Assembly: GCA_907163375.1 (NCBI GenBank)
Contig: CAJQUW010005746.1
Location: 62,001-126,000, forward strand
Direction: 5' to 3'
Source of the DNA: Prostheceraeus crozeri
Taxonomy: Eukaryota; Platyhelminthes; Polycladida; Euryleptidae
Length of the DNA stretch: 64,000 nucleotides
Shown here: in pieces, positions 9,056-19,307 of the stretch
Position numbering within the stretch: position 1 is the stretch's first letter
How the letters are laid out: each line of letters opens with the position of its first letter
The notes under the pieces: model-generated
Told to the model about the DNA's origin: nothing
Seen by the model: the letters and a program-made list of their open reading frames with translations, nothing else
The model's database searches: none
Program-made: the position numbers and the translations under genes

Positions 9056-9790
9056 TCAAAGCTCAGGAAAAATGTGCATCAAAGGTTTTTCGTAGTCTGT
9101 TACCTCACCGTCGACAAGAACTTTTCCTTTATACAGAACGATTTTCTTCTCAGGGTGGTTTGCTTTTAAAAGACTGGTAACACTACGCAAACGATTGTGT
9201 TCCTTACGATCAATCGCGCATCTGTCAGGGTTAATATAAACATTTCTATAGGTAGGTAACTGCCTTAGATGTTTTGCACAATTGAGAACTTTATTTCTCT
9301 CTCTGGTGTTCTTCATAACTACTTTTATGATACGTGACCGGGACGGGTCAAACACCTTGCCAACACGGGAGCACGATGACATTTCACTGGAAGCATCTAG
9401 CTCATTCAACAAGTTACTAACTTTATGCTCCAAGTTTTCAGGTGTCTCATTTTCAGGCTCAATGAGGCCACTTATCACAAAATTCGTTGATAATTGTTTA
9501 CGTTTTTCATACAATTTGTCTTTCTCAATCATCACCAGATGACCTTTGATTAGTGACAATTCCTCATCATACTTTCTAAGCTTCTCGTTGACTGTGTACA
9601 TTTCAGCATTTATAACAGTTTTTATCATAGCTGTGAATTCGTTTTTGATTTCTCGTTTAAACTCGTTCATTTTCGCTTCAAACTCATTCATGATAGTTGC
9701 CATTTCGGAATGAAATGCCTTTTTAATTTCATCGCGTATAACCTCGCGAATACGACCTTCATCTGTACTGGTTTTTCGTGTCTCCGGCAT
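9056..9790 (-). CDS. LINE 1 ORF1 nucleic-acid-binding protein
   Basis: It starts at a true ATG (minus strand, 9790), has 244 residues, and ends at TGA 9058-9056. Residues ~15-100 are rich in E/K with heptad-like spacing, suggesting a coiled coil for oligomerisation. Residues ~105-240 (NFVISGLIEPENE, SRSRIIKVVMKNTRERNKVL, RNVYINPDR) resemble the RRM-like C-terminal part of ORF1 proteins of CR1/L2/Jockey elements, which bind element RNA. The stop is in frame with ORF2 and is followed by C, a leaky context. Confidence 0.85.
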   Translation of the reverse strand: MPETRKTSTDEGRIREVIRDEIKKAFHSEMATIMNEFEAKMNEFKREIKNEFTAMIKTVINAEMYTVNEKLRKYDEELSLIKGHLVMIEKDKLYEKRKQLSTNFVISGLIEPENETPENLEHKVSNLLNELDASSEMSSCSRVGKVFDPSRSRIIKVVMKNTRERNKVLNCAKHLRQLPTYRNVYINPDRCAIDRKEHNRLRSVTSLLKANHPEKKIVLYKGKVLVDGEVTDYEKPLMHIFPEL

Positions 9791-10334
9791 TGTACATGTA
9801 GAGATACTGCGTTCAATAAATGCTTTGTGTTTTGCTTGGGAATTCCAACCACCGATGACGCAAGATAGAAAGTTTGCGTATATTGACTGACGTGGGCAAT
9901 GTCACGTGACAAAAATCGATATCCACAGAAAAATTGGACGTGACTGGTTTCCAAATGCCAATTCTGAACAGCTGATTGTGATTGCGATTGACAATACCAA
10001 TCGATGAAGCAAGCAAGGATATAGAAGCACTGCTGCTGCGAGAATTATAGATATCTATGGCGTTGGTATTCCAAAGACGAAAATAGAACACTCTACACAA
10101 CGAATAATCGCTGCACCGAATGCACAGAACCGATAATGAACACAATTCCGACGACAGAATACTCGACTCAAAATACTGAGCAGCACGGGAATAATATGCA
10201 AAAAGCAAAATCACCAACGAGGCGAACGTCACCAGAGGATTCCAATGATATGAAACACTAATATCCAAAGCCACTTCAAACCCGCAAAACCAAGGATAAG
10301 GCAACACTATCCGGACAGAGAAACAACACGTCAA
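9791..10334 (-). promoter_or_regulatory. Probable 5' UTR/promoter region of LINE 1
   Basis: This is the sequence upstream of the ORF1 ATG in the element orientation. It keeps an open 173-codon frame (10334-9813) with no recognisable domain, which is probably chance. The 5' boundary is a guess because no target duplication was found. Confidence 0.35.
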
Positions 10335-11101
10335 GCAACGACATCAGGATCTTTATCAGTATAGGCCTACCCATGGTGTGAAAACGATAGCCACACTCTG
10401 ACCACACTTGCACCATTATTTGCTTAAGAAGCTTCTTAGTTGCTATTACTCCTAGTGTAAACCAGCATGTTAATTTTTTGAAGAACAACTTTTGATTATT
10501 TTCGTCTCTTGTGATGCAGGGTAGGCATGACTTTGAAAATTACACGATGCATGCGAAAGCTATTTTCAATAATTTTCTTTTATTTCAGAATAGCAACATA
10601 TGGGGCCCACTGAAGTTGACGATCATGGTCTAGATGAGGAAGACGATCATAAACTCTAAAGAAGATAAAAGATAATTGCATTGGAGAAGCCGGACGTCAG
10701 CATTTATCGGTGGCAATGCGCAAAGATGGTAGGCCTACCATCTGATAGTCACACCTAAGCAGATGCTGCGCCTTGGCTCAAATTCTTTCACGAACGAAAT
10801 GCTACAAATGCGGTGTGGGATTGTGAGCAAGTGTTTCGAAGCATGCCACATTTGGTGACTTATTTTGTGATGACAATGAACTGTTCAGCATACACACATA
10901 AGCAAGATAATCGTTTTACAGAGCAAAATAAGTCTACTAAAGAGACAATTACTGATATACATGTAACTGCATGTGTGCAAAGCATGTGTATTTGCATGAG
11001 AGTTTTAGAAGCTGTTGTACACTGCTGTAAGATTTGCTTTATATCATTTGACAACAATGAAATTAAATACACGATAGATCAAATTGCCATGCAAATGATG
11101 T
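10335..11101. other. No gene recognised
   Basis: Frames on both strands around 10813-11154 overlap each other and resemble no known protein. No repeat termini were seen. Confidence 0.5.
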
Positions 11102-11174
11102 GCGGCTGGTCGGATTCGAACCTACGACCACGGTTAACTAGACCTGTGTTCTAACCAACTGAGCTACGAGCCAC
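11102..11174 (-). tRNA. tRNA-Thr(AGT)-like sequence, probably a pseudogene
   Basis: The 73 nt on the minus strand fold roughly as a tRNA: six of seven acceptor pairs, A box TAGCTCAGTTGG, anticodon loop CTAGTTA (anticodon AGT, Thr), and B box GGTTCGAATCC. Mismatches occur in the acceptor stem (C7-C66), D stem, T stem and anticodon stem (a bulged G). These defects favour a decayed tRNA copy or tRNA-derived repeat over a working gene. Confidence 0.55.
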
Positions 11175-11769
11175 CTACGCGACTCTGTCAATTGGCAGGA
11201 TCAAACCCTCACCACCACACATCAGTTGTCAAGGCAATAATAATCAATGAATAAATAACACGTCACAATTCTGACCGCCGACATTAAGGCAAGTAGCGGG
11301 GATCGACGGCAACAGTTACACAAATTATTTTTTGAGTAAACCTCCAGGTAAAAGATGCAAATTATACATTACTCTAATCTGAATTCGATATTTACATGTA
11401 GTCTCCCTCCCTCCCTCTTTATTTCCCAATACGACAATTACAAGGAAAACGATTCCTAGCGGTCACAGGTCTTTGCCGCCAGGAATCAAAAACTTCAGTA
11501 CTACAGAGGAGATACAAACTCTTTATATCATAAGCGAAAAATCGATAACGCAAACTACCGACTGCCGCAAAGCACATAGCGAATAATGCATGCATCAAGG
11601 CAGTTGAGATGAATAATGGATGTGTGAATTGAAATTTGAAATACACGAGCAAGGTGTTCGCACCAGAGAAATTGTTCTTTTTGCAGTTTTATAAAGCTCA
11701 GTGCTTCAATTTTGCCTTTTATTAACACATCCAAAATTTACTACTTTTTAGGAGTGGTAAGACATGATG
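11175..11769. other. No gene recognised
   Basis: AT-rich sequence with short unsupported frames, ending at the 5' truncation point of PLE C. Confidence 0.5.
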
Positions 11770-12519
11770 GCATATATATAGACTAGATGACTTGAAATCA
11801 TTTTTGAAAAAGTAATGTTATCCAAATTCTTTAATCAATGATGGTATATCCAAGGCATTACAGCTTGATCGTTCAACCTTAATACATGATAATGATGTAA
11901 AAAGAAATAATGACAATTCCCTGATTCCTTTTGTATGCACGCATAATGCTCGAAATATAAATGTTCTTCCCATGATTAATCATTTTAACTCAATTTTGAA
12001 AAGTGATCCACAGACTAAAAGACAAATAATTTTTAACAGCAAACGGCAATCTAAAAATGTGAAACAAATCCTATGTAAATCGAAATTTTTAGAAAATGAT
12101 ATTAACATTTTTTCTGTCACTAGATGTAAAGACCAACGCTGTGGTACATGCCAATTTTTAATGGAAGGTAACTCTTATAACTTTAATGAAAACCATTTGT
12201 TATAAAAAGTTATATGACTTGTGCATCTTCTAATCTAATTTATGTTATAACTTGTCATGGCTGTAAAGAATACTACATAGGTGAAACAGGTACATCCTTA
12301 AGAGCTAGAGTTAGAGTCCACAAACAGCAATTGAATAATCCCATCTACAGACAAATAAAGCTGAGTGAACATCTTGAGAAATGTGGCAAGGGACATTTTA
12401 AGATTTTCCCATTTTGTAAGATTCAAATTGATAGTGACATAGAATGCAAATGTAAAGAAAGATATTTCATAGATCTATTCAAGACTAAGCTCAATAATTC
12501 ATCTATAAGAAATCTATGA
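11770..12519 (+). pseudogene. Penelope-like element C, connector plus GIY-YIG domain
   Basis: Recognisable coding starts near 11840 with FVCTHNARNINVLPMI, typical of the stretch between RT and endonuclease in PLEs. The CxxxRCGTCQF block is at ~12125-12160. A lost base near 12196-12206 creates a stop. The other frame (12214-12519) then gives the GIY-YIG domain with LIYVITCHGCKEYYIGETGTSLRARVR and a C-terminus KTKLNN. The RT is absent, so this is a 5'-truncated insertion. It is closer to PLE B than to PLE A because of the Cys motif. Confidence 0.85.
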
Positions 12520-12597
12520 AATGTTTTATATCTACAGCCTATTTTTTGTATTATGCACGTTATCATCTGTAACTTTCACTTTAAATGTATTTTTGAA

Positions 12598-12635
12598 TGC
12601 ACCTGAAGATTGATTGAAATGAAAGCGCTCGTGCA
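12598..12635 (+). ncRNA. Hammerhead-like motif in the 3' region of PLE C
   Basis: Stem I TGCAC/GTGCA pairs perfectly. The core is CTGAAGA (12603-12609; position 7 is free in the consensus), then GAAA (12621-12624), palindromic AGCGCT as stem III and C at the cleavage site (12630). Stem II (12610-12620) is A/T-only and weak and lacks the usual first G-C pair, so activity is doubtful. Confidence 0.55.
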
Positions 12636-12671
12636 TCAATTGTTTTTGATTTGACTATTTGGGTTCTAGTT

Positions 12672-12676
<5 letters not shown>

Positions 12677-12704
<28 letters not shown>
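12677..12704. repeat. (TA)n microsatellite at the PLE C 3' end
   Basis: A TA tract directly follows the PLE C tail, mirroring the arrangement after PLE B. Confidence 0.9.
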
Positions 12705-12707
<3 letters not shown>

Positions 12708-12846
12708 CCAAATAAACCCGGTTGAAAAATGAATCAAAGCATGTATATAAACATATAAAAATGTTTCGGTTTTTTACATTCTTCTTCGGAGAATTACGTT
12801 GACACTCCAAAGCTCTTTGAAAACAATTGCGTATATGTCTTATACG

Positions 12847-14087
12847 CAGGGCTAGGACCGGTTAATTTTTTTGTAACCGGTTAACCGATTATATTTTTAA
12901 CCGGTTAAAATCGGTTAATCGGTTAAAATCGGTTAGAGGAGGATTCCCGGTATTTATTTAGTTGTTAAGGTATATCAAAAACTACGGACCTTGCCACTTT
13001 GGGTTTTGACCTAATTCTTCCATTTGCAGTGCTGTGATTTCATTGCATGAATACAGAACTTCACGTTTAGATGATAGTTCAATTGATAATATTGTGGTTG
13101 CTGCCTACGACTATTCAAAAGTCTTCGATACTCTGAAGTTTAACCATATCATTAACAGTCTGGCTGATTTGGATAATCCACTGGATACGTCAACTGGATC
13201 ATCGATAACTTCAGGGATCGCTTGCAATTCATTGTATGAACGATGATTGTAGCTGTAAAGGACGGTTGTCATTCCTTCCAAAAAACGCATATTATTATTT
13301 CATTTTTATTACTCGCTATGTTTCAATCGTTAGCGTACTAGTTTTGGTTTCTACTATTTCTACTAGTATAATAGTCAGTGCTTCTGTATGAATCCTGCTT
13401 AATAAACCTATCTATCCTATTGTCCACTTGATAAGTAAGCTTACATCTCCAAATTTACGAATGTTATTTCCAAAGTGGTTGTTTCAATAGAAACCGATTT
13501 TGCAAGTGACACCTACGGCTACATGTAGGCCCTATATTCTTTGCCAACTCAATTCAAAGTGAGTTAGTTTTTATTGGCATATATAGCCTATGCGATGTCG
13601 TCTGTGTGTTATTATTGCTAATTTATCCTATTCACCACTTTTTAGGTTAAAACTACAAATGGTGTAAGACTTTCCGCAGTTAAATAGGTCACTCTATGCA
13701 TAGGCCCACTATAAGTATTAAATGGACTGATGTTACTTAGATTACATCAAATTGAAAATATAAATGTCAACATAATCTTATTGTACATCAACCTAATAAA
13801 ATTGTTGAAATATACTGACCATGTGTACGTAGCAGCACGACTAAAGGATTGCGAATTGTAATGAATGAGTTTGAATGGATTGTGGATGAGGATGAATGAG
13901 CAACCACTACTCCATGAAACCAGTGTAAAATCTTTAGTTCAATCGGATTTCATCATACACGTAGTGTAGTACACGTTAAATCTAATGAAACGTCGTAACC
14001 GATTTTAACCGGTTAAGAGAAAGTGTAACCGGTTAAGAGAGAGTGTAACCGGTTAACCGGTTAACCGGTTAACCGATCCTAGCCCTG
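12847..14087. mobile_element. ACCGGTTAA-rich DNA element, copy 1, with captured RT fragment
   Basis: The ends are inverted: CAGGGCTAGGACCGGTTAA at 12847 and its complement finishing at 14087, each followed inward by arrays of AACCGGTTAA words. The CAGGG start suggests the hAT superfamily. The flanks (ttatacg / ttataga) resemble each other but do not give a clean 8-bp duplication. A second copy lies inverted at 18630-19306 with the same internal order, so this is a dispersed family. Confidence 0.7.
12985..13240 (+). pseudogene. LINE reverse-transcriptase fragment inside the ACCGGTTAA element
   Basis: Translation gives FGF-PNSS-CSAVISLHEY followed by YDYSKVFDTLKFNHIINSL, matching RT blocks around the first catalytic Asp of CR1-like LINEs. 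It has an in-frame stop and no further RT motifs. The same fragment is found in copy 2 at 18986-19252, so it was captured before the element spread. Confidence 0.75.
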
Positions 14088-14367
14088 TTATAGACACTAA
14101 AAGAATAGCCATTATGAAAGAGTAATGGGTAGATTACACATCATTCGTCACAAATGCAAATATTTCAAATAGCTACTGAAAAATTATTCAAATGCAGAAA
14201 AGCATCAAGCCAGGCATGAAATTCCTACTATATTGATACAACAATCAATAAATGTTAGACGTCGTCAAATATCGTCGCCAACTATATTTGAATAGAAGCA
14301 TAATACTCAACTTGCCCTGCTACCCAACGTGCCCCACTCCCCGCTGTACATATACAGTGTAGGCCTA
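14088..14367. other. No gene recognised
   Basis: Flank between two DNA elements, with no coding support. Confidence 0.5.
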
Positions 14368-15120
14368 CATCCCTGTGGGAACGAATCTGGCGAAAAGCTG
14401 GCAGATATATCATGCAATAGTTCAGTAATATTTTTTAGCATATTCGCTGGCGAAGTTCGCCGGCGACAATTCGCGCTCTGTATGCCACCTTTTACTTTTG
14501 ACTTTCTCTCTTATTTTCTTTAGTAATCCGCCTCTACAGCCGAGGCTCTATTTTCTCCCTCGCCTCACCATCACCCACACATGGCTAATCTATCTAAGAA
14601 TTAAGTGAAGACTAATGGTAAGAATATAGAGAATCCGCATACATAAATTTTCATAACATATCTTGACATTCAATAATTTACAACAATGACAAATATTTGA
14701 ATAATATCATAGTATTTACTGCGACATTTATGGAAGATAAATACTTCTTTAGTTTAAGCCTTCGTGAATTAAAAAAGATCCCTTTTTATCAGATCAGACT
14801 GAGTATACAATATATTTTCATGTGAAGGTAATATACAAACATTACTACTTACCACTAATTAGTTGCTACAATATCCACGATTTCGCCGGTTGGCGAAAAA
14901 TCAGCTCGCATTAGTTAACAAATATCTACCAACTAATTATAGCAACTTTTTCGCCAACTGTCGTTTTTAAATTTTACACATGTTTTTGGATAGATGATGA
15001 CCATTTTCACATGCGGAGATAGTTTTTACACGAAAATGAACCTTTAAAAAAATTATCTACAAAATCGCTACCTCGCCAGATAATCTGCTGATATTAGCAA
15101 GATGCGTTCCCACAGGGATG
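14368..15120. mobile_element. MITE-like element with 16-bp perfect terminal inverted repeats
   Basis: CATCCCTGTGGGAACG at 14368-14383 is perfectly inverted at 15105-15120, and the arms stay related further in (clusters of CTGGCGA/TCGCCAG). It encodes nothing recognisable; the short frame 14329-14523 crosses the left end. No clean target duplication was found, so the superfamily is open. Confidence 0.6.
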
Positions 15121-15768
15121 CATATGTACATGCAGATGTGTAAGTTTTAAATATAGTTTTCATGTGAATTTTTAGATATGAAACCCACAGAATAATGCAA
15201 GATACACATCACCATTCGAAGGATTGCATTCGGAATGTATCATAACCTTGTCTTAACAACGAATGAGTCATTAGAACGAGACATTTGTAAAGAGAAAATA
15301 CAATCATAATTGACAAGACATTTTTTGATGCTCGAATTTCAAATTACTATTTATAGTACTAAAATTAACGTACAATATTATATTTATAACACATGTAGAT
15401 ATGCTTGAGTAAAAGTTTGCGGAAATACTTCAGGTGCAATGAACAATTTTTGAAGAGTCAAAAAATACAGATAGATTCATAAAAAATGGAAAAATTTGAA
15501 AAATACAAATTTTAAATGAACCTTTTTATTATGAAGGTCTTCGAATCATGCAAAATAGGCACCACCATTCGAAAGAGGAGACTTGAAATGATTTCTAACT
15601 CGATTTACAAAGAGTTTCACTCATCAGTACATAGAAAATTTGAGTCCGATCCTACACGCTAAAAATCGCCCGGTCCTGACAGGATTAAGTATGAGTTGTA
15701 CCTACATGTAGGCAGTATTCTCATTTTAGGGCTACTTGAGTTATCGAATTCAGAATCGAAATCAGAAA
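15121..15768. other. AT-rich stretch with a divergent internal duplication
   Basis: No gene. A motif like ATGCAA-ATA--CACCACCATTCGAA appears near 15195 and 15550 in similar surroundings, suggesting an old ~350-bp duplication. Confidence 0.4.
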
Positions 15769-15770
15769 TA

Positions 15771-17350
15771 CAGGGTGCGGCATAAAGATCTCCCCTATTT
15801 GCCATAGCTATGAAACGAAAAAGAAGACAGATGCAAGAATTCTTTTATATTCCAAAAGTAGTTCATATAATGCCATTATCATATTTTCTATGCAAAACGT
15901 GTCTTCTCTTATTTGCGATTCCGATAGTCTAGGTTAACAAAAGACACTACTGAAGTGACTCATCTCCGCTCTCTTATTGGCGTTCACGTGCCGTATAACA
16001 GCATTCTTGGAATTGCATTGTCATGGCGTGGAGTGGAAAGCATCGTGCCTTTGTTGTCGAGGAACATATCAAGAACGGTGAATCCGTGATAACGACGCAG
16101 CGCGCGTTCCGTAGGCGTTTTGATCTCGGTCGTCATGCTCCTGTCCCAGAGGGAAAGACGATTCGCCTTTGGGTTTCAAATTTTAGACTCACTAGCTCAG
16201 CTTTAAAAAGACAAAGTCCCGGCGACCAAGGACCGCAACAGGGGTAGAGAATGTTACACTTGTGAGAGCTTCGATACAGCACTCTCCCAGGCGTTCAGCA
16301 CGTAGACATGCGGCTGCCCTAGGCATGTCAGATCGAAGTGTCCGCAGAATTTTACATCAGGAACTCAACATGCATCCCTACAAAATGATGGTCGTGCAGG
16401 AGTTGAATGAGACAGACTATGAAACCAGAACAACTTTGTGTGGAGACATTCTCAGGGAGGTTCCCCCTACAGCCGTTATGATCTGCAGCGATGAAGCGCA
16501 TTTCCATTTATCGGGGATAGTTAATAAACAGAACTTTCGCTACTGGTCTGACACCAATCCTCAGGAACTTCATCAGCGACCGCTCCACAGTCCGAAAGTT
16601 ACTGTTTGGTGTGCCGTAGGAAATTTCGGAGTTTGGGGTCCTTATTTTTTTTGAAGAGGATGGTGTTACAGTAACGGTAACGTCTGATCGTTATTGTAAA
16701 ATGCTATAGCATTTTCTCCGTCCGAAAGTCACCGATTTACTCAATGATCAGGAGGACTTGTGGTTCCAACAAGATGGTGCTACATCGCATATCTCACGCC
16801 GGTCACTCACCATCCTCCAAAATTTGTTCCCGAGTCGTTTGATCTCTTTACGAGGTGATATTGGCTGGCCTCCACGTTCGCCAGATTTGTCCCCTTGCGA
16901 TTTTTTCTTTGTGGGGACACATCAAATCAAAAGTCTACAAACACCGACCAAGAAACTTGCAAGACTTAAAGACAACAATAACACAGGAAATTGCTAACAT
17001 TCCAATCGACATGGTTCGTAGTGTAATGGACAACTTTCGCGAGAGGCTTCGCTACTGCATCGAAAATGACGGCCGACACTTAAGCGATGTAATTTTTAAA
17101 ACCTAAATTGACATAATTTCATACATTTACTGTTCTGGAATAGAAAATTTTTCATAGTTTTGTCGTCGTTTTCTTAACATACGAATTCGGTGAAATCAAA
17201 AAGTAAAATGGCAACAACGGGGCTTCAAAACGTAAAATATCATAATGGCATAACATGTACTTTTCTAGGATACAAATATTTTTCATATCATTATCTTCGT
17301 TTACTTTTCAATACCATATAAAATCGGGGAGATCTTTTTGCCGCACCCTG
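15771..17350 (+). mobile_element. Full-length mariner-like transposon with TA duplications
   Basis: Terminal inverted repeats CAGGGTGCGGCA-AAAGATCTCCCC occur at 15771 and inverted up to 17350, flanked by TA on both sides (15769-15770, 17351-17352). The 1580-bp element contains a broken transposase on the same strand. TA target duplication is the hallmark of the IS630-Tc1-mariner superfamily. Confidence 0.9.
16023..17106 (+). pseudogene. Mariner-like transposase, DUF4817 HTH, frameshifted
   Basis: It starts at ATG 16023. The N-terminal HTH (QRAFRRRF, KTIRLWVSNFR) occupies 16023-16247. After a stop, the frame resumes at ~16262 with the second HTH (ALGMSDRSVRRILHQEL) and the first catalytic Asp in SDEAHFHLSG. 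The second Asp is in LWFQQDGATSH near 16760. The third is in SPDLSPCDFF near 16890. I count 41 residues between the second and third Asp, unlike the usual 34 of classical mariners. At least three frameshifts or stops (near 16245, 16650 and 16910) make it inactive. Confidence 0.85.
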
Positions 17351-17387
17351 TACATTGAAATAAGGGAGGCCATTCCTGGATGTATTT

Positions 17388-17902
17388 ATAATTAAAATAT
17401 TGCCACTGGCTTTCTCAGGAATACGTATGTTTATTTCGTCCAATATTTCGTCCTTCTTCCACAGGGACAGACGTTAGACTGACACGGCATTACAAGATGA
17501 TCGGGTCATGATCACATTTCAGCTAGTGACATGCAACACTATCAATAACAAAAGGAAACAAAGGTAAGCAAGTCACCATAGAAAGTAAGTCACATCTGTA
17601 CAGTAAGAAGTCACTATCTGCGATACTACTCTCGAATGAACGGGAGTACCACCTCACCAACGCAACCATTGATTAGAGAGTGTAAATTACCATCTCGTTG
17701 GATATACATGGCTTCTCTTGCTCGTCTTGCGGAACCATCTCTTATTGTCTCCACTACTTTCCACTCAATGTTGTCTTCAGACAGGGATGTGTGCTCATCG
17801 ATGAAATGCTCATATACTGCCGAGGTTCTGGTCTTGATATGCTCCTTGATTCTGGAATAAACATACGTATTCCTGAGAAAGCCAGTGGCAATATTTTAAT
17901 TA
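17388..17902. repeat. Inverted repeat of ~45 bp within the piggyBac remnant
   Basis: Arms near 17388-17434 and 17857-17902 are perfect or near-perfect complements. The right arm is sense coding of the piggyBac-like relic (INIRIPEKASGN). The left arm is the same piece inverted, so it is a local inverted duplication and not a terminal repeat. Confidence 0.8.
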
Positions 17903-18629
17903 CGAAATCAGAAAGCCTCGGCCAATCGGTAATGAATTGAAAACTCCTTGTAATGTTCGTTGCAAGATAGCGTTGCACATCGAGTTATACGAAGAGAAGG
18001 ATGTCATGAAAGATATAGACCTATATCAAAGAGTTTGGAATCAACTACAACATGCACCCTCAGATTGACTAGTCCTTGGAAAGGTACTGGCAGGATCGAT
18101 CGTAGTTGGCGATTCCTGGTTCGGTTCCGTCAAGTGCCATGCAGTTTGATCAATGGTTTGTACATGTGTAATGGTAGTCAAGACTGTTCATTGCTTATAC
18201 CTTTAAATATCATCGCTAACTCTTCAATCGAAAGTTAGATGGAGGGGAATGGATGTTGGCCGCGTCAACAATAGAAAATGTCTATCTGCTTGTTGTTAAG
18301 TTACAATTAAGATTAAATAGAAAAACGGTTTTTATTTCTACATGCTCATCAAATACTACCCGGCTATAAAGGACGACGAAACACGGCGACATGATTTCAA
18401 GACCCATTACTTGAATTATTCAGCTGGAATTGACATACATGACCATGTCAGGACGTGGTCAGTTGATCTCGAAGATTCATGCGTCACTACGATCAATTTG
18501 CTGGTATAATCGGCTTCCTGTTCATTAATTCTTTCCTTGATATGCAGTACTTCCGTGAACCTCCTCTGAAGCACTGCTCGTTCAAAATGGACTTGGCAAA
18601 TGCGTTAGTCAGTTACCAAGATTATCTCT
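17640..18629 (+). pseudogene. piggyBac-like transposase remnant, copy A
   Basis: Several frames together recall the DDE_Tnp_1_7 fold: LIDEMLIYCRG (~17790, first catalytic Asp block), the segment with CKIALHIELYE, then LRLTSPWKGTGRI followed in another frame by VVGDSWFGSVKCHAV (~18110-18150, second catalytic Asp), IDIHDHVRTWSVDLED, and QFAGIIGFLFINSF...LKHCSFKMDLANALVSYQD (~18490-18625). Multiple stops and frameshifts separate these blocks. It ends abruptly at the junction with the ACCGGTTAA element. Confidence 0.75.
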
Positions 18630-19306
18630 GCCAATAGCATCGCAGCATTTCAGCAAACTTCAACTTCACTCTTAAATCTAGGGCGACTACAGTGCATAGC
18701 CTATAAATAAAAACGGACTCAATTTGAATTGAATTAACAGAGAACATAAATGTAGTTTTACTTCCAAAATCGGTTTCTTATGAAATTACATTCGTAAAAT
18801 TGGAGGTGTGCTAATCAAATAGACCATATGCCTAGCTAGGCTTATTAAGTAGAATTCATATAGAATCACTGACTAGTATACTACTAGAAATAGTAGAAAT
18901 CAAAACTAGCACGCTAACGATTGAAACATTGCGAGTAATAAAAATGGAATGATAGTATGGTTGCAATCACCTTTCATGCAATGAATTATAAACGATCCCT
19001 GAAGTAATCGATGATCCAGTTGACGAATCCAGGTGGAAAATCCAAATCAACCAGACTGTTAACGATATGGTTAAACTTAAGAGTACCAAAGGCCTTTGAA
19101 TAGTCGCAGGTAGCAATCACAACAGCATCAATTGAACTATCATCTATACGTGAAGTAATGTAGTCATACAATGAGATCAAAGCACTGCAAGTGGAGGAAT
19201 TCGGTCGAAACCCAAACTGACAAGGTCCGTCGTTGTCGAAAAACTTTGACAACTAAACAAATACCGGGAATTACCATTTAACCGATTTTAACCGGTCCCA
19301 GCTCTG
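18630..19306 (-). mobile_element. ACCGGTTAA-rich DNA element, copy 2 (truncated)
   Basis: Read on the minus strand from 19306 it starts CAGAGCTGGGACCGGTTAA, then follows copy 1 closely: RT fragment, then matching non-coding sequence up to the block ending TATAGGCTATGC. The other terminal repeat is missing. It lies between two overlapping piggyBac fragments. Confidence 0.7.
18986..19252 (-). pseudogene. LINE RT fragment within element copy 2
   Basis: It encodes CQFGFRPNSSTCSALISLYDYITSR and CDYSKAFGTLKFNHIVNSLVDLD, the same RT segment as at 12985-13240 but better preserved (no stop in this part). The DYSKAFD block has become DYSKAFG. RT motifs beyond this are absent. Confidence 0.8.
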
Positions 19307-19307
19307 T

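Larger units (their letters stand above)
6247..9790 (-). mobile_element. Near-complete CR1/L2-type non-LTR retrotransposon (LINE 1)
   Basis: It reads on the minus strand: ORF1 (9790-9056), ORF2 with AP endonuclease and reverse transcriptase (9055-6386), a ~115-bp 3' UTR and a trinucleotide tail ((TTA)n on the minus strand, 6247-6272). A microsatellite 3' tail instead of poly(A) is usual for the CR1/L2/Jockey group. A 5' UTR probably continues above 9790, to around 10.3 kb. Only one stop, TGA, interrupts ORF1 plus ORF2. Confidence 0.9.

Noticed and set aside
9813-10334. 173-codon open frame upstream of LINE 1 ORF1 (minus strand)
   Set aside because: No domain is recognisable and it lies where a LINE 5' UTR is expected; treated as chance openness.
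12760-12800. Minus-strand CCGAAGA...CCGAAAC resembling a hammerhead
   Set aside because: Stem II does not pair, the core is off-consensus and stem III is not self-complementary; at most a heavily decayed PLE terminus.
14329-14523. 64-codon frame at the left end of the 14.4-kb MITE
   Set aside because: It crosses the element terminus, so it cannot be an evolved gene.
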